Assembly (NCBI RefSeq): GCF_029846115.1 | Contig: NZ_JARVZZ010000001.1 | Location: 4,712,001 to 4,776,000 of the forward strand | Length of the DNA stretch: 64,000 bases | From: Serratia marcescens | GTDB lineage: Bacteria > Pseudomonadota > Gammaproteobacteria > Enterobacterales > Enterobacteriaceae | Reading direction: 5' to 3' | Part shown: positions 1 through 9,456 of the stretch, one piece after another | Numbering within the stretch: position 1 is the first letter of the stretch | How the letters are laid out: each line of letters starts with the position of its first letter | Notes under the pieces: generated by a model | Databases searched by the model: none | Told to the model about the DNA's origin: nothing | The model's input: the letters and a program-made list of their open reading frames with translations, nothing else | Program-made: the position numbers and the translations under genes

Positions 1-1
1 C

Positions 2-2461
2 ATCGCCAACGCCAACGTGCGCCGCCCGCAGGGCGCCGTGGAAAACCCGCAGCAGCGCTGGCAGATCCAGGCCAACGATGCGCTGAAAACCGCCGATGCC
101 TACCGTCCACTGATCATTCATTACAACAACGGCTCGGCGGTGCGTTTAGCCGACGTGGCCGAGGTTAAAGACTCGGTGCAAGACGTGCGCAACGCCGGGA
201 TGACCGACGCCAAACCGGCGATCATTCTGGCCATCAGCCGTGCGCCGGACGCCAACATCATCGAAACCGTCGATCGCATTCGCGCCGAGCTGCCCGCCCT
301 GCAGGAAAATATCCCGGCCTCGATAAAACTCAACGTCGCGCAGGATCGTTCGCCGACCATTCGCGCGTCGCTGGCCGAGGTCGAACAGTCGCTGGCGATC
401 GCCATCGGGTTGGTGATCCTGGTGGTGTTCATCTTCCTGCGCTCCGGGCGCGCCACGCTAATCCCGGCGGTCGCCGTGCCGGTGTCGCTGATCGGCTCGT
501 TCGCCGCCATGTATCTGTGCGGGTTCAGCCTCAATAACCTGTCGCTGATGGCGCTGACCATCGCCACCGGCTTTGTGGTGGACGACGCCATCGTGGTGCT
601 GGAAAACATTTCCCGCCACGTCGAGGCCGGCATGAAACCGATCAACGCCGCGCTGCTGGGCGCGCGGGAAGTCGGCTTCACCGTGCTGTCGATGAGCGTT
701 TCGCTGGTGGCGGTGTTTATCCCACTGCTGTTGATGGAAGGCCTGCCGGGGCGCCTGTTCCGCGAGTTCGCCGTCACCCTGTCGGTATCGATCGGGCTGT
801 CGCTCATCGTCTCGCTGACGCTCACGCCGATGATGTGCGCCTACCTGCTGCGCCACCAGCCGCCGCGTTCGCAGCGGCGGGCGCGCGGCTTCGGCAAAAT
901 GCTGCTGGCGCTGCAGCAGGGCTACGGACGCTCGCTGAACTGGGTGCTCGGCCACTCGCGCTGGGTGCTGGCGGTGTTCCTCGCCACCCTTGCGCTCAAC
1001 GTCTGGCTGTATATCAGCATCCCGAAAACCTTCTTCCCGGAACAGGATACCGGGCGCCTGATGGGCTTTATCCAGGCCGACCAAAGCATTTCGTTCCAGG
1101 CGATGCGCGGCAAACTGGAAGACTTCATGAAAATCGTGCGCGAAGATCCGGACGTGGAAAACGTCACCGGTTTTACCGGCGGCTCGCGCACCAACAGTGG
1201 TTCGATGTTCATCTCACTGAAACCCCTGTCGGTACGCAGCGACGACGCGCAGAAAGTGATCGCCCGCCTGCGCGCTCGCCTGGCCAAAGAACCGGGTGCC
1301 AGCCTGTTTCTGATGGCGGTGCAGGATATCCGCGTCGGCGGCCGGCAGGCCAACGCCAGCTACCAATATACGCTGCTGGCGGACGATCTCGCCGCGCTGC
1401 GCGAATGGGAGCCGAAGATCCGCACCGCGCTGGCCGCATTGCCCGAGCTGGCGGACGTCAACTCGGATCAGCAGGATAAAGGCTCGGAAATGGATTTGGT
1501 CTACGATCGCGAAACCATGGCGCGCCTCGGCATTTCGGTATCCGACGCTAACAACCTGCTGAACAACGCCTTCGGCCAGCGGCAGATTTCGACCATCTAT
1601 CAACCGCTCAACCAATACAAAGTCGTGATGGAAGTGGCGCCGCCCTACACCCAGGACGTGAGCTCGCTGGACAAAATGTTCATCATCAACAACGAAGGCA
1701 AGGCGATACCGCTCTCCTACTTCGCCAGTTGGCGGCCGGCCAACGCGCCGCTGTCGGTCAACCATCAGGGGCTGTCCGCCGCCTCGACCATCTCCTTTAA
1801 CCTGCCGGACGGCGGCAGCCTGTCGGACGCCACCGCTGCGGTAGAGCGCACCATGACTCAGCTCGGCGTGCCGTCCACGGTGCGCGGCGCGTTCGCCGGC
1901 ACCGCCCAGGTGTTCCAGGACACCCTGAAGTCGCAGCTCATCCTGATCCTGGCGGCGATCGCCACGGTGTATATCGTGCTCGGCGTGCTGTATGAGAGCT
2001 ATATCCATCCGCTGACCATCCTTTCCACGCTGCCTTCCGCCGGCGTGGGGGCGCTGCTGGCGCTCGAGCTGTTCGGCGCGCCGTTCAGCCTGATCGCGCT
2101 GATAGGCATCATGCTGTTGATCGGCATCGTGAAGAAAAACGCCATCATGATGGTCGACTTCGCGCTCGAGGCGCAGCGCAACGGCGGCATCAGCGCCCGC
2201 GAGGCGATTTTCCAGGCCAGCCTGCTGCGGTTCCGGCCGATCATGATGACCACGCTGGCGGCGTTGTTCGGCGCGCTGCCGCTGGTGCTGACCAGCGGCG
2301 ACGGCGCGGAGCTGCGCCAGCCGCTCGGCATCACCATCGCCGGTGGCCTGGTGATGAGCCAGCTGCTGACGCTGTACACCACCCCGGTGGTCTACCTTTA
2401 CTTCGACCGGCTGCAGGCGAAGTTCCGCCGCAACAAGCAACTGGCCCCGCTGCCCCATTAA
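2..2461 (+). CDS. mdtC: Multidrug efflux RND permease subunit MdtC (5' end outside window)
   Basis: This is the C-terminal 819 residues of an RND inner-membrane transporter; the reading frame is open from base 2, so the start lies upstream. The family is about 1025 residues long, so roughly 200 are missing. Visible parts are the transmembrane block beginning near [16 protein letters not shown], the second periplasmic porter region, and a second transmembrane block ending with the [14 protein letters not shown] segment typical of RND pumps. In E. coli MdtB and MdtC form a heteromultimeric proton-driven pump with MdtA and TolC that exports bile salts and novobiocin. The next genes are mdtD, baeS and baeR in the canonical order, which makes MdtC rather than MdtB or AcrB-type the right name. 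I see no frameshift. Confidence 0.95.
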   Translation: MANANVRRPQGAVENPQQRWQIQANDALKTADAYRPLIIHYNNGSAVRLADVAEVKDSVQDVRNAGMTDAKPAIILAISRAPDANIIETVDRIRAELPALQENIPASIKLNVAQDRSPTIRASLAEVEQSLAIAIGLVILVVFIFLRSGRATLIPAVAVPVSLIGSFAAMYLCGFSLNNLSLMALTIATGFVVDDAIVVLENISRHVEAGMKPINAALLGAREVGFTVLSMSVSLVAVFIPLLLMEGLPGRLFREFAVTLSVSIGLSLIVSLTLTPMMCAYLLRHQPPRSQRRARGFGKMLLALQQGYGRSLNWVLGHSRWVLAVFLATLALNVWLYISIPKTFFPEQDTGRLMGFIQADQSISFQAMRGKLEDFMKIVREDPDVENVTGFTGGSRTNSGSMFISLKPLSVRSDDAQKVIARLRARLAKEPGASLFLMAVQDIRVGGRQANASYQYTLLADDLAALREWEPKIRTALAALPELADVNSDQQDKGSEMDLVYDRETMARLGISVSDANNLLNNAFGQRQISTIYQPLNQYKVVMEVAPPYTQDVSSLDKMFIINNEGKAIPLSYFASWRPANAPLSVNHQGLSAASTISFNLPDGGSLSDATAAVERTMTQLGVPSTVRGAFAGTAQVFQDTLKSQLILILAAIATVYIVLGVLYESYIHPLTILSTLPSAGVGALLALELFGAPFSLIALIGIMLLIGIVKKNAIMMVDFALEAQRNGGISAREAIFQASLLRFRPIMMTTLAALFGALPLVLTSGDGAELRQPLGITIAGGLVMSQLLTLYTTPVVYLYFDRLQAKFRRNKQLAPLPH

Positions 2462-2471
2462 TGGCCGACCG

Positions 2472-3902
2472 ATGCTGATGAAACACGCCGCCACGGTACG
2501 CTGGCAACTCTGGATAGTGGCATTCGGCTTCTTTATGCAGACGCTGGATACCACTATCGTCAACACCGCCCTGCCCTCGATGGCCGCCAGCCTGGGGGAG
2601 AACCCGCTGCGCATGCAGTCGGTGATCGTCTCCTATGTGCTGACGGTGGCGGTGACGCTGCCGGCCAGCGGCTGGCTGGCGGACAAGGTCGGCGTACAGC
2701 GGGTGTTTTTCAGCGCCATCCTGCTGTTCACCCTCGGCTCCCTCCTCTGCGCCCGTTCGGAAACCCTGAACGAGCTGATCGCCTCGCGCGTGATTCAGGG
2801 CATCGGCGGCGCGATGATGGTGCCGGTCGGGCGCCTGACGGTGATGAAGATCGTGCCGCGCGAGCAGTACATGGCGGCGATGACCTTCGTGACGCTGCCG
2901 GGCCAGATCGGCCCGCTGATGGGGCCGGCGCTGGGTGGCTTTCTGGTGCAATACGCCAGCTGGCATTGGATTTTCCTGATCAACATTCCGGTGGGCATCG
3001 TGGGCGCCATCGCCACGCTGCTGCTGATGCCCAACTACCAAATGCAGACCCGCCGCTTCGATCTCAGCGGCTTTATCCTGCTGGCGATCGGCATGGCGTC
3101 GCTGACGCTGGCGCTCGACGGCCACAAAGGCATGGGGCTCTCCGGCGGCGCCATCGCCGGTCTGGTGGCGCTGGGCGTGGCGGCGCTGTTGGGGTATGTT
3201 TGGCATGCCTACGGCAATAGCCGCGCCCTGTTCTCACTGCGGCTGCTGCGCACCCCGACTTACAAGATCGGGCTGCTGGCCAGCCTGCTGGGGCGCATCG
3301 GCAGCGGCATGCTGCCGTTCATGACGCCGCTGTTTCTGCAGGTGGGCATGGGCTTTACGCCGTTCCACGCCGGGCTGATGATGATCCCGATGATCATCGG
3401 CAGCATGGGCATGAAGCGCATCGTGGTGCAGGTGGTCAACCGCTTCGGCTATCGCAACGTGCTGGTGGCCGCCACGCTGCTGCTGGCGCTGGTCAGCCTG
3501 AGCTTCCTGCTGGCGGCGATGCTCGGCTGGCTGTGGCTGCTGCCGGTGGTTCTGTTTTTACAGGGGATGGTCAACTCACTGCGCTTCTCGGCGATGAACA
3601 CCCTGACGCTGAAAGATCTGCCGGACCGGCTGGCCAGCAGCGGCAACAGCCTGTTGTCGATGGTCATGCAGCTGTCGATGAGCCTTGGCGTCAGCGTCGC
3701 CGGCATCTTGATCGGCAGCTTCGCCCATCATCAGGTGGTGGCCGATAGCCCGGCCATTCACGGCGCATTTATTTACAGTTACTGCTGTATGGCGTTGATT
3801 ATCGCTCTGCCCGCGCTGGCCTTCGCGCGCGTGCCGGCCGATAGCGCGCCCAACCGCACGCTGACCAAAGAGCCGGGTACCGGCTCAACGAGGTTGCAAT
3901 GA
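2472..3902 (+). CDS. mdtD: Putative MFS multidrug transporter MdtD
   Basis: A 476-residue, 14-helix major facilitator (DHA2-type) protein. The N-terminal motif [18 protein letters not shown], with the D-x-x-I-V-N-x-A-L-P pattern, is the DHA2 hallmark, and [13 protein letters not shown] is motif A. It begins 10 bases after mdtC, with an alternative ATG two codons later (2478), and its last 4 bases overlap the baeS start (ATGA), so it is part of the mdtABCD-baeSR operon. In E. coli MdtD is co-transcribed with the pump but is not needed for its drug-resistance phenotype; an export role for iron-citrate has been proposed there. The substrate here is unknown. Confidence 0.93.
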   Translation: MLMKHAATVRWQLWIVAFGFFMQTLDTTIVNTALPSMAASLGENPLRMQSVIVSYVLTVAVTLPASGWLADKVGVQRVFFSAILLFTLGSLLCARSETLNELIASRVIQGIGGAMMVPVGRLTVMKIVPREQYMAAMTFVTLPGQIGPLMGPALGGFLVQYASWHWIFLINIPVGIVGAIATLLLMPNYQMQTRRFDLSGFILLAIGMASLTLALDGHKGMGLSGGAIAGLVALGVAALLGYVWHAYGNSRALFSLRLLRTPTYKIGLLASLLGRIGSGMLPFMTPLFLQVGMGFTPFHAGLMMIPMIIGSMGMKRIVVQVVNRFGYRNVLVAATLLLALVSLSFLLAAMLGWLWLLPVVLFLQGMVNSLRFSAMNTLTLKDLPDRLASSGNSLLSMVMQLSMSLGVSVAGILIGSFAHHQVVADSPAIHGAFIYSYCCMALIIALPALAFARVPADSAPNRTLTKEPGTGSTRLQ

Positions 3903-5281
3903 GGATAGGCATTACCGGGAAACTGTTCCTGGCCATTTTCGCTACCTGCATGCTGGTGTTGATCACCATGCATTGGGGGGTGCGCGTCAGCTTTGAGCGC
4001 GGCTTTATCGATTACATCAAGAGCAGCAACGAGCAGCGCATCAACATGCTGAGCGAAGCGCTGGAGGAACAGTACAGCCATCATGGCAACTGGATATTCC
4101 TGCGCAACAACGATCAGGTGGTCTACCAAATCATGCGTTCGTTCGAGCAAAATAGCGACAGCAGTCACAATCTGCCGCCCAAGGGCTGGCGCACCCAGTT
4201 TTGGGTGGTGGACAGCCAGTTCAATCGCTTGGTCGGGCATTCGGGCCCCTTGCCGAAGGAGGGGCCACGCCACCCAATCCGCTACAACAACGAGATCGTC
4301 GGCTGGGTGCTCACCACCCCGGTCGAGCGTCTGACGCGCAATACCGACATCAACTTCGATCGCCAGCAGCGGCGCACCAGTTGGATTATCGTCGCGCTCT
4401 CCACCCTGTTGGCGGCGGCGGTGACCTGGTTGCTGTCGCGCGGCATGCTGGCTCCGGTCAAGCGCCTGGTGGCCGGCACCCACCGCCTGGCGGCGGGCGA
4501 TTTCACCACCCGCGTGGCGGTCAGCAGCCAGGATGAACTGGGCCGGCTGGCGCACGACTTCAACCAGTTGGCCACCTCGCTGGAAAAAAACGAACAGATG
4601 CGCCGCGCCTTTATGGCCGACGTATCGCATGAGTTGCGCACGCCGCTGGCGGTGCTGCGCGGCGAACTGGAAGCGCTGCAGGACGGCGTGCGCCAGCCGA
4701 CGCCGGCGTCGCTCAGCTCGCTACAGGCCGAGGTATCCACCTTGACCAAACTGGTCGACGATCTGCATCAGCTGTCGCTCTCCGATCTCGGCGCGCTGGC
4801 CTATCGCAAGTCGTCGGTGGACTGCGTGCACCTGGTGCAGATCGCCGTCGCCGCCTTCCGCGAACGCTTCCGCGCCAAAGGGCTGGAGATCGTCACCCAT
4901 CTGCCGGCCCAGGCGCCGCTGTTCGGCGATCCCGATCGCCTGAACCAGCTGTTCAATAACCTGTTGGAAAACAGCCTGCGTTACACCGACGCCGGCGGCC
5001 GGCTGGAGATCGGCGCCGAGCTGCAGCCGGGGCGCCAGATCCTCTACTGGCAGGACAGCGCGCCGGGCATCAGCGATCAGCAGCTGAAGCGCATTTTCGA
5101 ACGTTTCTACCGGGCGGAGGGTTCACGCAACCGCGCCAGCGGCGGTTCCGGGCTGGGGCTGGCGATCTGCCACAACATCGTGGAAGCGCACGACGGGAAA
5201 ATCCGCGCCGAGCATTCGCCTTTAGGCGGCGTGCGCATTACAGTAGAATTTGCTACCCCGATAAAAAATAAGGCGCCCTGA
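3899..5281 (+). CDS. baeS: Envelope-stress sensor histidine kinase BaeS
   Basis: A 460-residue sensor kinase. There is a transmembrane helix at about residues 8-28, a periplasmic sensor region to about 160, and a second helix at about 162-180. A HAMP linker follows, then a HisKA domain with phospho-acceptor His244 in [11 protein letters not shown]. The HATPase domain shows the N-box [13 protein letters not shown] and the GLGLAI G2 box. In E. coli BaeS responds to envelope damage such as indole, flavonoids and spheroplasting, and phosphorylates BaeR. Its start overlaps mdtD by 4 bases, and its stop shares one base with the baeR start (TGATG), implying translational coupling across the operon. 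Confidence 0.95.
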   Translation: MRIGITGKLFLAIFATCMLVLITMHWGVRVSFERGFIDYIKSSNEQRINMLSEALEEQYSHHGNWIFLRNNDQVVYQIMRSFEQNSDSSHNLPPKGWRTQFWVVDSQFNRLVGHSGPLPKEGPRHPIRYNNEIVGWVLTTPVERLTRNTDINFDRQQRRTSWIIVALSTLLAAAVTWLLSRGMLAPVKRLVAGTHRLAAGDFTTRVAVSSQDELGRLAHDFNQLATSLEKNEQMRRAFMADVSHELRTPLAVLRGELEALQDGVRQPTPASLSSLQAEVSTLTKLVDDLHQLSLSDLGALAYRKSSVDCVHLVQIAVAAFRERFRAKGLEIVTHLPAQAPLFGDPDRLNQLFNNLLENSLRYTDAGGRLEIGAELQPGRQILYWQDSAPGISDQQLKRIFERFYRAEGSRNRASGGSGLGLAICHNIVEAHDGKIRAEHSPLGGVRITVEFATPIKNKAP

Positions 5282-5997
5282 TGGACATTCAGAATCAACC
5301 CGTGCAGATCATGATTGTTGAAGATGAGCCCAAGCTGGGCCAGCTGCTGGTGGATTATCTGCAGGCGGCGGGCTACGCCACCCGCTGGCTGACCAACGGC
5401 AACGAGGTGGTGCCGACCGTGCACCAGCATCCACCGGCGCTGATCTTGCTCGACCTGATGTTGCCGGGCGCCGACGGGCTGACGGTGTGCCGCGAGCTGC
5501 GCCGCTTCAGCGATGTGCCCATCGTGATGGTGACGGCGAAAATCGAAGAGATTGACCGCCTGTTAGGGCTGGAGATCGGCGCCGACGATTACATCTGCAA
5601 ACCCTACAGCCCGCGCGAAGTGGTGGCACGGGTGAAAACCATTCTGCGCCGCAGCTATCGGCCGCAGGAGAACGCGCGGGAAGATGACCTGCTGCACATC
5701 GATGAACCGCGCTTCCAGGCCAGCTATCAGGGGCAGTTGCTGGATCTGACGCCGGCGGAATTCCGCCTGCTGAAAACGCTGGCCAGCCAGCCGGGCAACG
5801 TATTTTCTCGCGAGCAGCTGCTGAACAACCTGTACGACGACTACCGGGTGGTCACCGATCGCACCATTGACAGCCACATCAAAAACCTGCGCCGCAAGCT
5901 GGAACTGATCGACGGGGAAAAATCCTTTATCCGCTCGGTATACGGCGTGGGCTACCGCTGGGAAGCCGAGCCCTGCCGGCTGATGAATGGGATTTAG
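5281..5997 (+). CDS. baeR: Envelope-stress response regulator BaeR
   Basis: A 238-residue OmpR/PhoB-family regulator. The receiver shows the acidic pair in IVEDEP and the phospho-acceptor Asp58 in LLDLMLPG. The winged-helix DNA-binding domain occupies about residues 130-232 and ends in [10 protein letters not shown]. In E. coli BaeR activates mdtABCD, acrD and spy. It is the last gene of the mdt-bae operon; the gene after it is on the opposite strand and its stop codon is only 7 bases away, so there is no room for a separate terminator hairpin. Confidence 0.95.
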   Translation: MDIQNQPVQIMIVEDEPKLGQLLVDYLQAAGYATRWLTNGNEVVPTVHQHPPALILLDLMLPGADGLTVCRELRRFSDVPIVMVTAKIEEIDRLLGLEIGADDYICKPYSPREVVARVKTILRRSYRPQENAREDDLLHIDEPRFQASYQGQLLDLTPAEFRLLKTLASQPGNVFSREQLLNNLYDDYRVVTDRTIDSHIKNLRRKLELIDGEKSFIRSVYGVGYRWEAEPCRLMNGI

Positions 5998-6004
5998 AGG
6001 ATAA

Positions 6005-6394
6005 TTAGCGCGTCCAGTCTTCAACCGCCAACCCGGGCACCAGGGTAAAAGCGCGATCGTTGGTCACCAGCGTCGCGCCACGGCTCTGCGCGTGAGCGGC
6101 GATCAGTTGATCCAGCGCGCCCATGATTTTGCCCCTTCTCTCCATGTTTGCCCGCATTTCACCGTAGCAGCGGGCGGCCTCGCTATCCCATGCATAGACC
6201 GTCACCGCGGCAAGAAAGGCCTCGACCGCGCTTTGCAACGCCTTGTTCCGCCGTTTAGCGACACCGTAAAGCAGTTCCGCCTCCGTTACGCTGGAAATGC
6301 ATACTGCAGAAGGCGGGTGCTTTTCCATGATGTTAAGCACCTGCGGATGCTGCCGAAACAAGTGGCTGACGGTATTGGTATCAAACATGTACAT
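6005..6394 (-). CDS. vapC: Type II toxin VapC, PIN-domain ribonuclease
   Basis: A 129-residue PIN-domain protein. The acidic metal ligands expected for a VapC nuclease are present: Asp5 in MFDTN, the glutamates of the TEAE stretch near residues 38-40, Asp95 in ALDQLIAAHA and Asp113 in TNDRAF. VapC toxins cleave structured RNAs such as initiator tRNA and are blocked by their cognate VapB. It starts 3 bases after the vapB stop; an in-frame ATG two codons in (6388) is also possible. The pair sits between baeR and yegP, which are neighbours in E. coli, so it looks inserted into the backbone. Confidence 0.9.
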   Translation of the reverse strand: MYMFDTNTVSHLFRQHPQVLNIMEKHPPSAVCISSVTEAELLYGVAKRRNKALQSAVEAFLAAVTVYAWDSEAARCYGEMRANMERRGKIMGALDQLIAAHAQSRGATLVTNDRAFTLVPGLAVEDWTR

Positions 6395-6397
6395 CGC

Positions 6398-6661
6398 CTA
6401 CTCTTCCTCTGAGAATGGATCGCGGCCTGCAACCCCTTGCTGACGATCCTCCACGCCAAGAAACTCTTGCGGCACCGGCGTTTGAGCGATAATGCTCAGC
6501 AGCGGTGCCCAGCTGTCCGGCTTTGCCGGATATTTGGATAAAATCACGTTGCCCTCCCGATCGCGACGGATATAGACACGATCCGTATCAAATTCAAATT
6601 CCACCGGTAACCTCACCGCCTGATTTCTGCCGTTTTTAAACAGCTTTGCGATTCTTTCCAT
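6398..6661 (-). CDS. vapB: Type II antitoxin VapB, AbrB/SpoVT-type
   Basis: An 87-residue antitoxin. The N-terminal MERIAKLFKNGRNQAVRLP is the swapped-hairpin AbrB-like DNA-binding motif of VapB proteins, followed by the YIRRDREGNVILS strand. The acidic C-terminus would bind and inhibit VapC. A longer frame exists to 6691, but the ATG at 6661 has a strong GGAGGT ribosome site 7 bases upstream and matches the family start. VapB-VapC complexes normally repress their own promoter, which would lie upstream of 6661. Confidence 0.9.
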   Translation of the reverse strand: MERIAKLFKNGRNQAVRLPVEFEFDTDRVYIRRDREGNVILSKYPAKPDSWAPLLSIIAQTPVPQEFLGVEDRQQGVAGRDPFSEEE

Positions 6662-6999
6662 CCAGACACCTCCACAGCAGGCATAGGCCAAAGCATATGC
6701 CTGTAGCGTGTCGATGCCAAGATGTACCGCTCATTTTTTATCCACATTCACGAAACGGCCAAACAGTAACGTGCTATCTCACGGGTTGAAACCCTGTTCC
6801 CCTCGTTATGCGGCGCACTGCGCAATCATCGCGCCTTTCCTTAGCTTCCCGTGCGGCGGCGGGCTCACCGAATGAAAACTCCGCGCCGGCGCAAAAAAAC
6901 TGCGCATTTTTTCGACTAAGCTGCTGTGAGGTTTAGCCGCCGATTTTCAAGCGATTGGCTACACTTACATCACGAATCGGAACCTACAGGAGAAGAACC
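6662..6999. other. Divergent intergenic region vapB / yegP
   Basis: This stretch of 338 bases separates vapB (leftward) from yegP (rightward) and should hold both promoters. A possible -10 for yegP is TACACT at 6960-6965, but no convincing -35 is placed 17 bases upstream. A short hairpin of GCGCA/TGCGC around a run of A, followed by a run of T, lies near 6887-6913. I see no gene here. Confidence 0.4.
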
Positions 7000-7338
7000 A
7001 TGGCAATCGGTCATTACGAGCTGAAAAAAGCAAAGAACGGACAGTACCACTTCAACCTGAAAGCCAGTAACGGCGAGATCATTCTGGCCAGCGAGATGTA
7101 TGCCAGCAAAGCCTCGGCGGAGAACGGCATCGCCTCGGTGCAGACCAACTCGCCGCATGAAGCGCAGTACGAACTGAAGCACAGCGCCAGCAATCAGCCC
7201 TATTTTGTGCTGAAAGCCAAGAACCATCAGGTAATCGGCGTCAGCGAAATGTACAGCTCCGAAAGCGCGGCCAAAAACGGTATCCAGTCGGTGACGAAAA
7301 ACGGCCCGACCACCGATATCCGCGATTTGAGCGCCTGA
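7000..7338 (+). CDS. yegP: DUF1508 family protein YegP
   Basis: A 112-residue protein built from two tandem DUF1508 repeats of about 48 residues. Each repeat runs YELKxxxxxxxxFxLKAxNxxxIxxSEMYxSxxxAxNGIxSV; the first copy covers residues 5-53 and the second 56-104. The frame is open from 6955, but the ATG at 7000 has an AGGAGAAG ribosome site and gives the usual family length. YegP follows baeR in E. coli too. Its function is not established; a stress-related role is only suspected. Confidence 0.92.
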   Translation: MAIGHYELKKAKNGQYHFNLKASNGEIILASEMYASKASAENGIASVQTNSPHEAQYELKHSASNQPYFVLKAKNHQVIGVSEMYSSESAAKNGIQSVTKNGPTTDIRDLSA

Positions 7339-7351
7339 TCCCCGTTTCGCC

Positions 7352-7378
7352 CGCGCGGTGGCGGCCACCGCGCGTTTT
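7352..7378 (+). terminator. Rho-independent terminator of yegP
   Basis: A perfect 10-bp stem (CGCGCGGTGG / CCACCGCGCG) with a 3-base loop is followed by TTTT, 13 bases after the yegP stop. Confidence 0.85.
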
Positions 7379-7484
7379 CCGTTTGACCGGGATCAATCTC
7401 CCCTGAATAAATCCGGTTAACTGCTGATTTCTTGCCGCGCTGCGGCTACAATCCCCCGCTTTTACTGCGCCATCTGGGGCGCGA

Positions 7485-7610
7485 TATACCCACTGGCTTT
7501 CATACGGCAGCTAGGCGGCAAGTTCGTGAGTCTTCAGGCACTTGGTCAATCAAGTGACTGGAGTGAGCGAATGCAGCCAACAACGCTGCAATTCGAAAGA
7601 CAGAGGTATA
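7485..7610. repeat. ERIC element (enterobacterial repetitive intergenic consensus)
   Basis: This is an imperfect inverted repeat of about 126 bases bounded by TATACC and GGTATA. Its centre contains CAAGTGACTGGAGTGAGCG, which closely matches the conserved ERIC core on which the ERIC2 primer is based, preceded by GTGAGTCTTCAGG resembling the opposite arm. The length agrees with the known 127-bp element. It ends 28 bases before the yegQ start codon, so it probably forms part of the yegQ leader RNA. The rest of the 300-base yegP-yegQ gap shows no gene. Confidence 0.88.
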
Positions 7611-7638
7611 CTGACCTGAAATCAGACCGAGACACACT

Positions 7639-8991
7639 ATGTTTACACCGGAACTTCTCTCCCCGGCCGGAACGCTGAAAAACATGCGTTACGCCTTCGC
7701 CTACGGCGCCGATGCGGTTTACGCCGGCCAGCCGCGCTACAGCCTGCGGGTGCGCAACAACGAGTTCAACCACGAGAATCTGGCGCAGGGCATCAACGAA
7801 GCCCATGCGCTGGGCAAAAAATTCTACGTGGTGGTGAACATCGCCCCGCACAACGCCAAGTTGAAAACCTTCCTACGCGATCTGAAGCCGGTTATCGATA
7901 TGGGTCCGGATGCGCTGATCATGTCCGATCCTGGCCTTATCATGATGGTGCGCGAGGCCTTCCCGCAGATGGACATCCACCTGTCGGTGCAGGCCAACGC
8001 CGTTAACTGGGCGACGGTGAAGTTCTGGAAGCAAATGGGCCTGACCCGCGTGATCCTCTCGCGCGAGCTGTCGCTGGAAGAGATTGCCGAAATCCGCGCC
8101 GAAGTGCCGGACATGGAGCTTGAGATCTTCGTCCACGGCGCGCTGTGCATGGCCTACTCCGGCCGCTGCCTGCTGTCCGGCTACATCAACAAGCGCGATC
8201 CTAACCAGGGTACCTGCACCAATGCTTGCCGCTGGCAGTACAAAGCGGAGGAAGGCAAAGAGGACGACACCGGCAATATCGTGCACCTGCACGAACCGAT
8301 CCCGGTGCAGACCGTCGAACCGACGTTGGGCATCGGCGCGCCGACCGACAAGGTGTTCATGCTGTCTGAAGCGCAAAAGCCAGGCGAATATATGAGCGCC
8401 TTCGAAGACGAACACGGCACCTACATCATGAATTCCAAGGATCTGCGCGCCATCCAGCACGTGGAGCGCCTGACGCAGCTCGGCGTGCACTCGCTGAAGA
8501 TCGAAGGCCGCACCAAGTCCTTCTACTACTGCGCACGCACCGCCCAGGTCTACCGCCGCGCCATCGACGACGCGGCCGCCGGCAAACCCTTCGATCCGAC
8601 CCTGCTCACCACGCTGGAAGGCCTGGCGCACCGCGGCTATACCGAGGGTTTCCTGCGCCGCCACGTGCACGAAGCGCAGCAGAATTACGACTACGGCTCC
8701 TCGCTCTCCGAACGCCAGCAGTTCGTCGGCGAATTCACCGGCGTGCGCCGCGATGGCTGGGCGGAAGTTGACGTGAAGAATAAGTTCGCGCTCGGCGACA
8801 GCGTCGAGATGATGACGCCCGGCGGCAACGTGGTGTTCACCCTCGAAAGCATGCAAAATAAGAAAGGCGAACCGATTGAGGTAGCGCCAGGCAACGGCCA
8901 TATCGTTTATTTGCCGATCCCGCAGGATATCGATCTCAATTATGCGTTGCTGATCCGCAATTTGGCGGAAGAAAATAGCGCCGGGGCATAA
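7639..8991 (+). CDS. trhP: tRNA hydroxylation protein P (U32 peptidase family, YegQ/TrhP)
   Basis: A 450-residue U32-family protein beginning MFTPELLSPAGTLKNM, typical of YegQ. The family signature region ELEIFVHGALCMAYSGRC is followed by further cysteines in GTCTNACRW, consistent with iron-sulfur binding. In E. coli TrhP (YegQ) makes 5-hydroxyuridine at the tRNA wobble position by a prephenate-dependent route, in parallel with the O2-dependent TrhO. Despite the family name no protease activity is implied. The position between yegP and cyaR is conserved with E. coli. Confidence 0.94.
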   Translation: MFTPELLSPAGTLKNMRYAFAYGADAVYAGQPRYSLRVRNNEFNHENLAQGINEAHALGKKFYVVVNIAPHNAKLKTFLRDLKPVIDMGPDALIMSDPGLIMMVREAFPQMDIHLSVQANAVNWATVKFWKQMGLTRVILSRELSLEEIAEIRAEVPDMELEIFVHGALCMAYSGRCLLSGYINKRDPNQGTCTNACRWQYKAEEGKEDDTGNIVHLHEPIPVQTVEPTLGIGAPTDKVFMLSEAQKPGEYMSAFEDEHGTYIMNSKDLRAIQHVERLTQLGVHSLKIEGRTKSFYYCARTAQVYRRAIDDAAAGKPFDPTLLTTLEGLAHRGYTEGFLRRHVHEAQQNYDYGSSLSERQQFVGEFTGVRRDGWAEVDVKNKFALGDSVEMMTPGGNVVFTLESMQNKKGEPIEVAPGNGHIVYLPIPQDIDLNYALLIRNLAEENSAGA

Positions 8992-8997
8992 AAATGA

Positions 8998-9023
8998 ATC
9001 GCCGCCATTCGGCGGCGATTTTT
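8998..9023 (+). terminator. Rho-independent terminator of trhP
   Basis: A perfect 9-bp stem (ATCGCCGCC / GGCGGCGAT) with an ATTC loop and a T tract, starting 7 bases after the trhP stop. Confidence 0.9.
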
Positions 9024-9031
9024 AGCAAATA

Positions 9032-9075
9032 TTAGAATTGGATCACATCAATGTGCGCGCAGCTTGGTTACTATC
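9032..9075 (+). promoter_or_regulatory. Candidate CRP-activated promoter of cyaR
   Basis: A CRP half-site TCACA at 9043-9047 is paired 6 bases away with a weak TTAGA half. A -10-like TACTAT lies at 9070-9075. With transcription starting near 9078-9082, the site is centred around -40, compatible with class II CRP activation. In E. coli cyaR is CRP-dependent, and that knowledge supports this reading; the sequence match alone is modest. Confidence 0.55.
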
Positions 9076-9077
9076 AC

Positions 9078-9167
9078 GCTGCTTAAAACGAACAACGAAA
9101 ATATTTGCATAGCAATACTAGGAACCACCTCCTTAGCCGGCCCAATCTCCCTTGGGCTGGCTTTTTC
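9078..9167 (+). ncRNA. cyaR: Hfq-binding small RNA CyaR
   Basis: The central block AGGAACCACCTCCTTAGCC followed by AATCTCCCTT is shared with E. coli CyaR as I recall it, including the ACCACCTCC seed that pairs with target ribosome sites. The 3' end is a terminator: a 10-bp stem AGCCGGCCCA / TGGGCTGGCT (9135-9162, one G-U pair) followed by TTTTT. Location directly after yegQ is also conserved. In E. coli CyaR is made under high cAMP and represses ompX, luxS, nadE and yqaE. The 5' end is approximate to a few bases. An 84-codon frame over this region is not a gene. Confidence 0.9.
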
Positions 9168-9456
9168 TTTATGGGCACGCCTATTTTTTTGCCGCGCCTA
9201 TTTCCATAACTTATTCCCGTTATCCGTTTTAATAATAATAATCACGCCGCTTCGATATATAAATAACGCTACAGCGATTAATCCTCCCGTCTTTAAAACC
9301 TGGCTTATTTCCGCGTAAGATTCAGATAAATTCGCCTTGCTTCATATTCACTGAACGCCGGGAAATAACCGGAATTAGTTGAATATTCTGATGGCCTGGT
9401 GGCGGCGGCTGGTTTATCTTGAGGCATTCTTGGTTTTCCGCCGGAGGAGATCGGCA

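Noticed and set aside
9064-9318. An 84-codon plus-strand frame between trhP and yegS
   Set aside because: It covers the cyaR RNA gene and its terminator; there is no good ribosome site and the translated hydrophobic segments look accidental.
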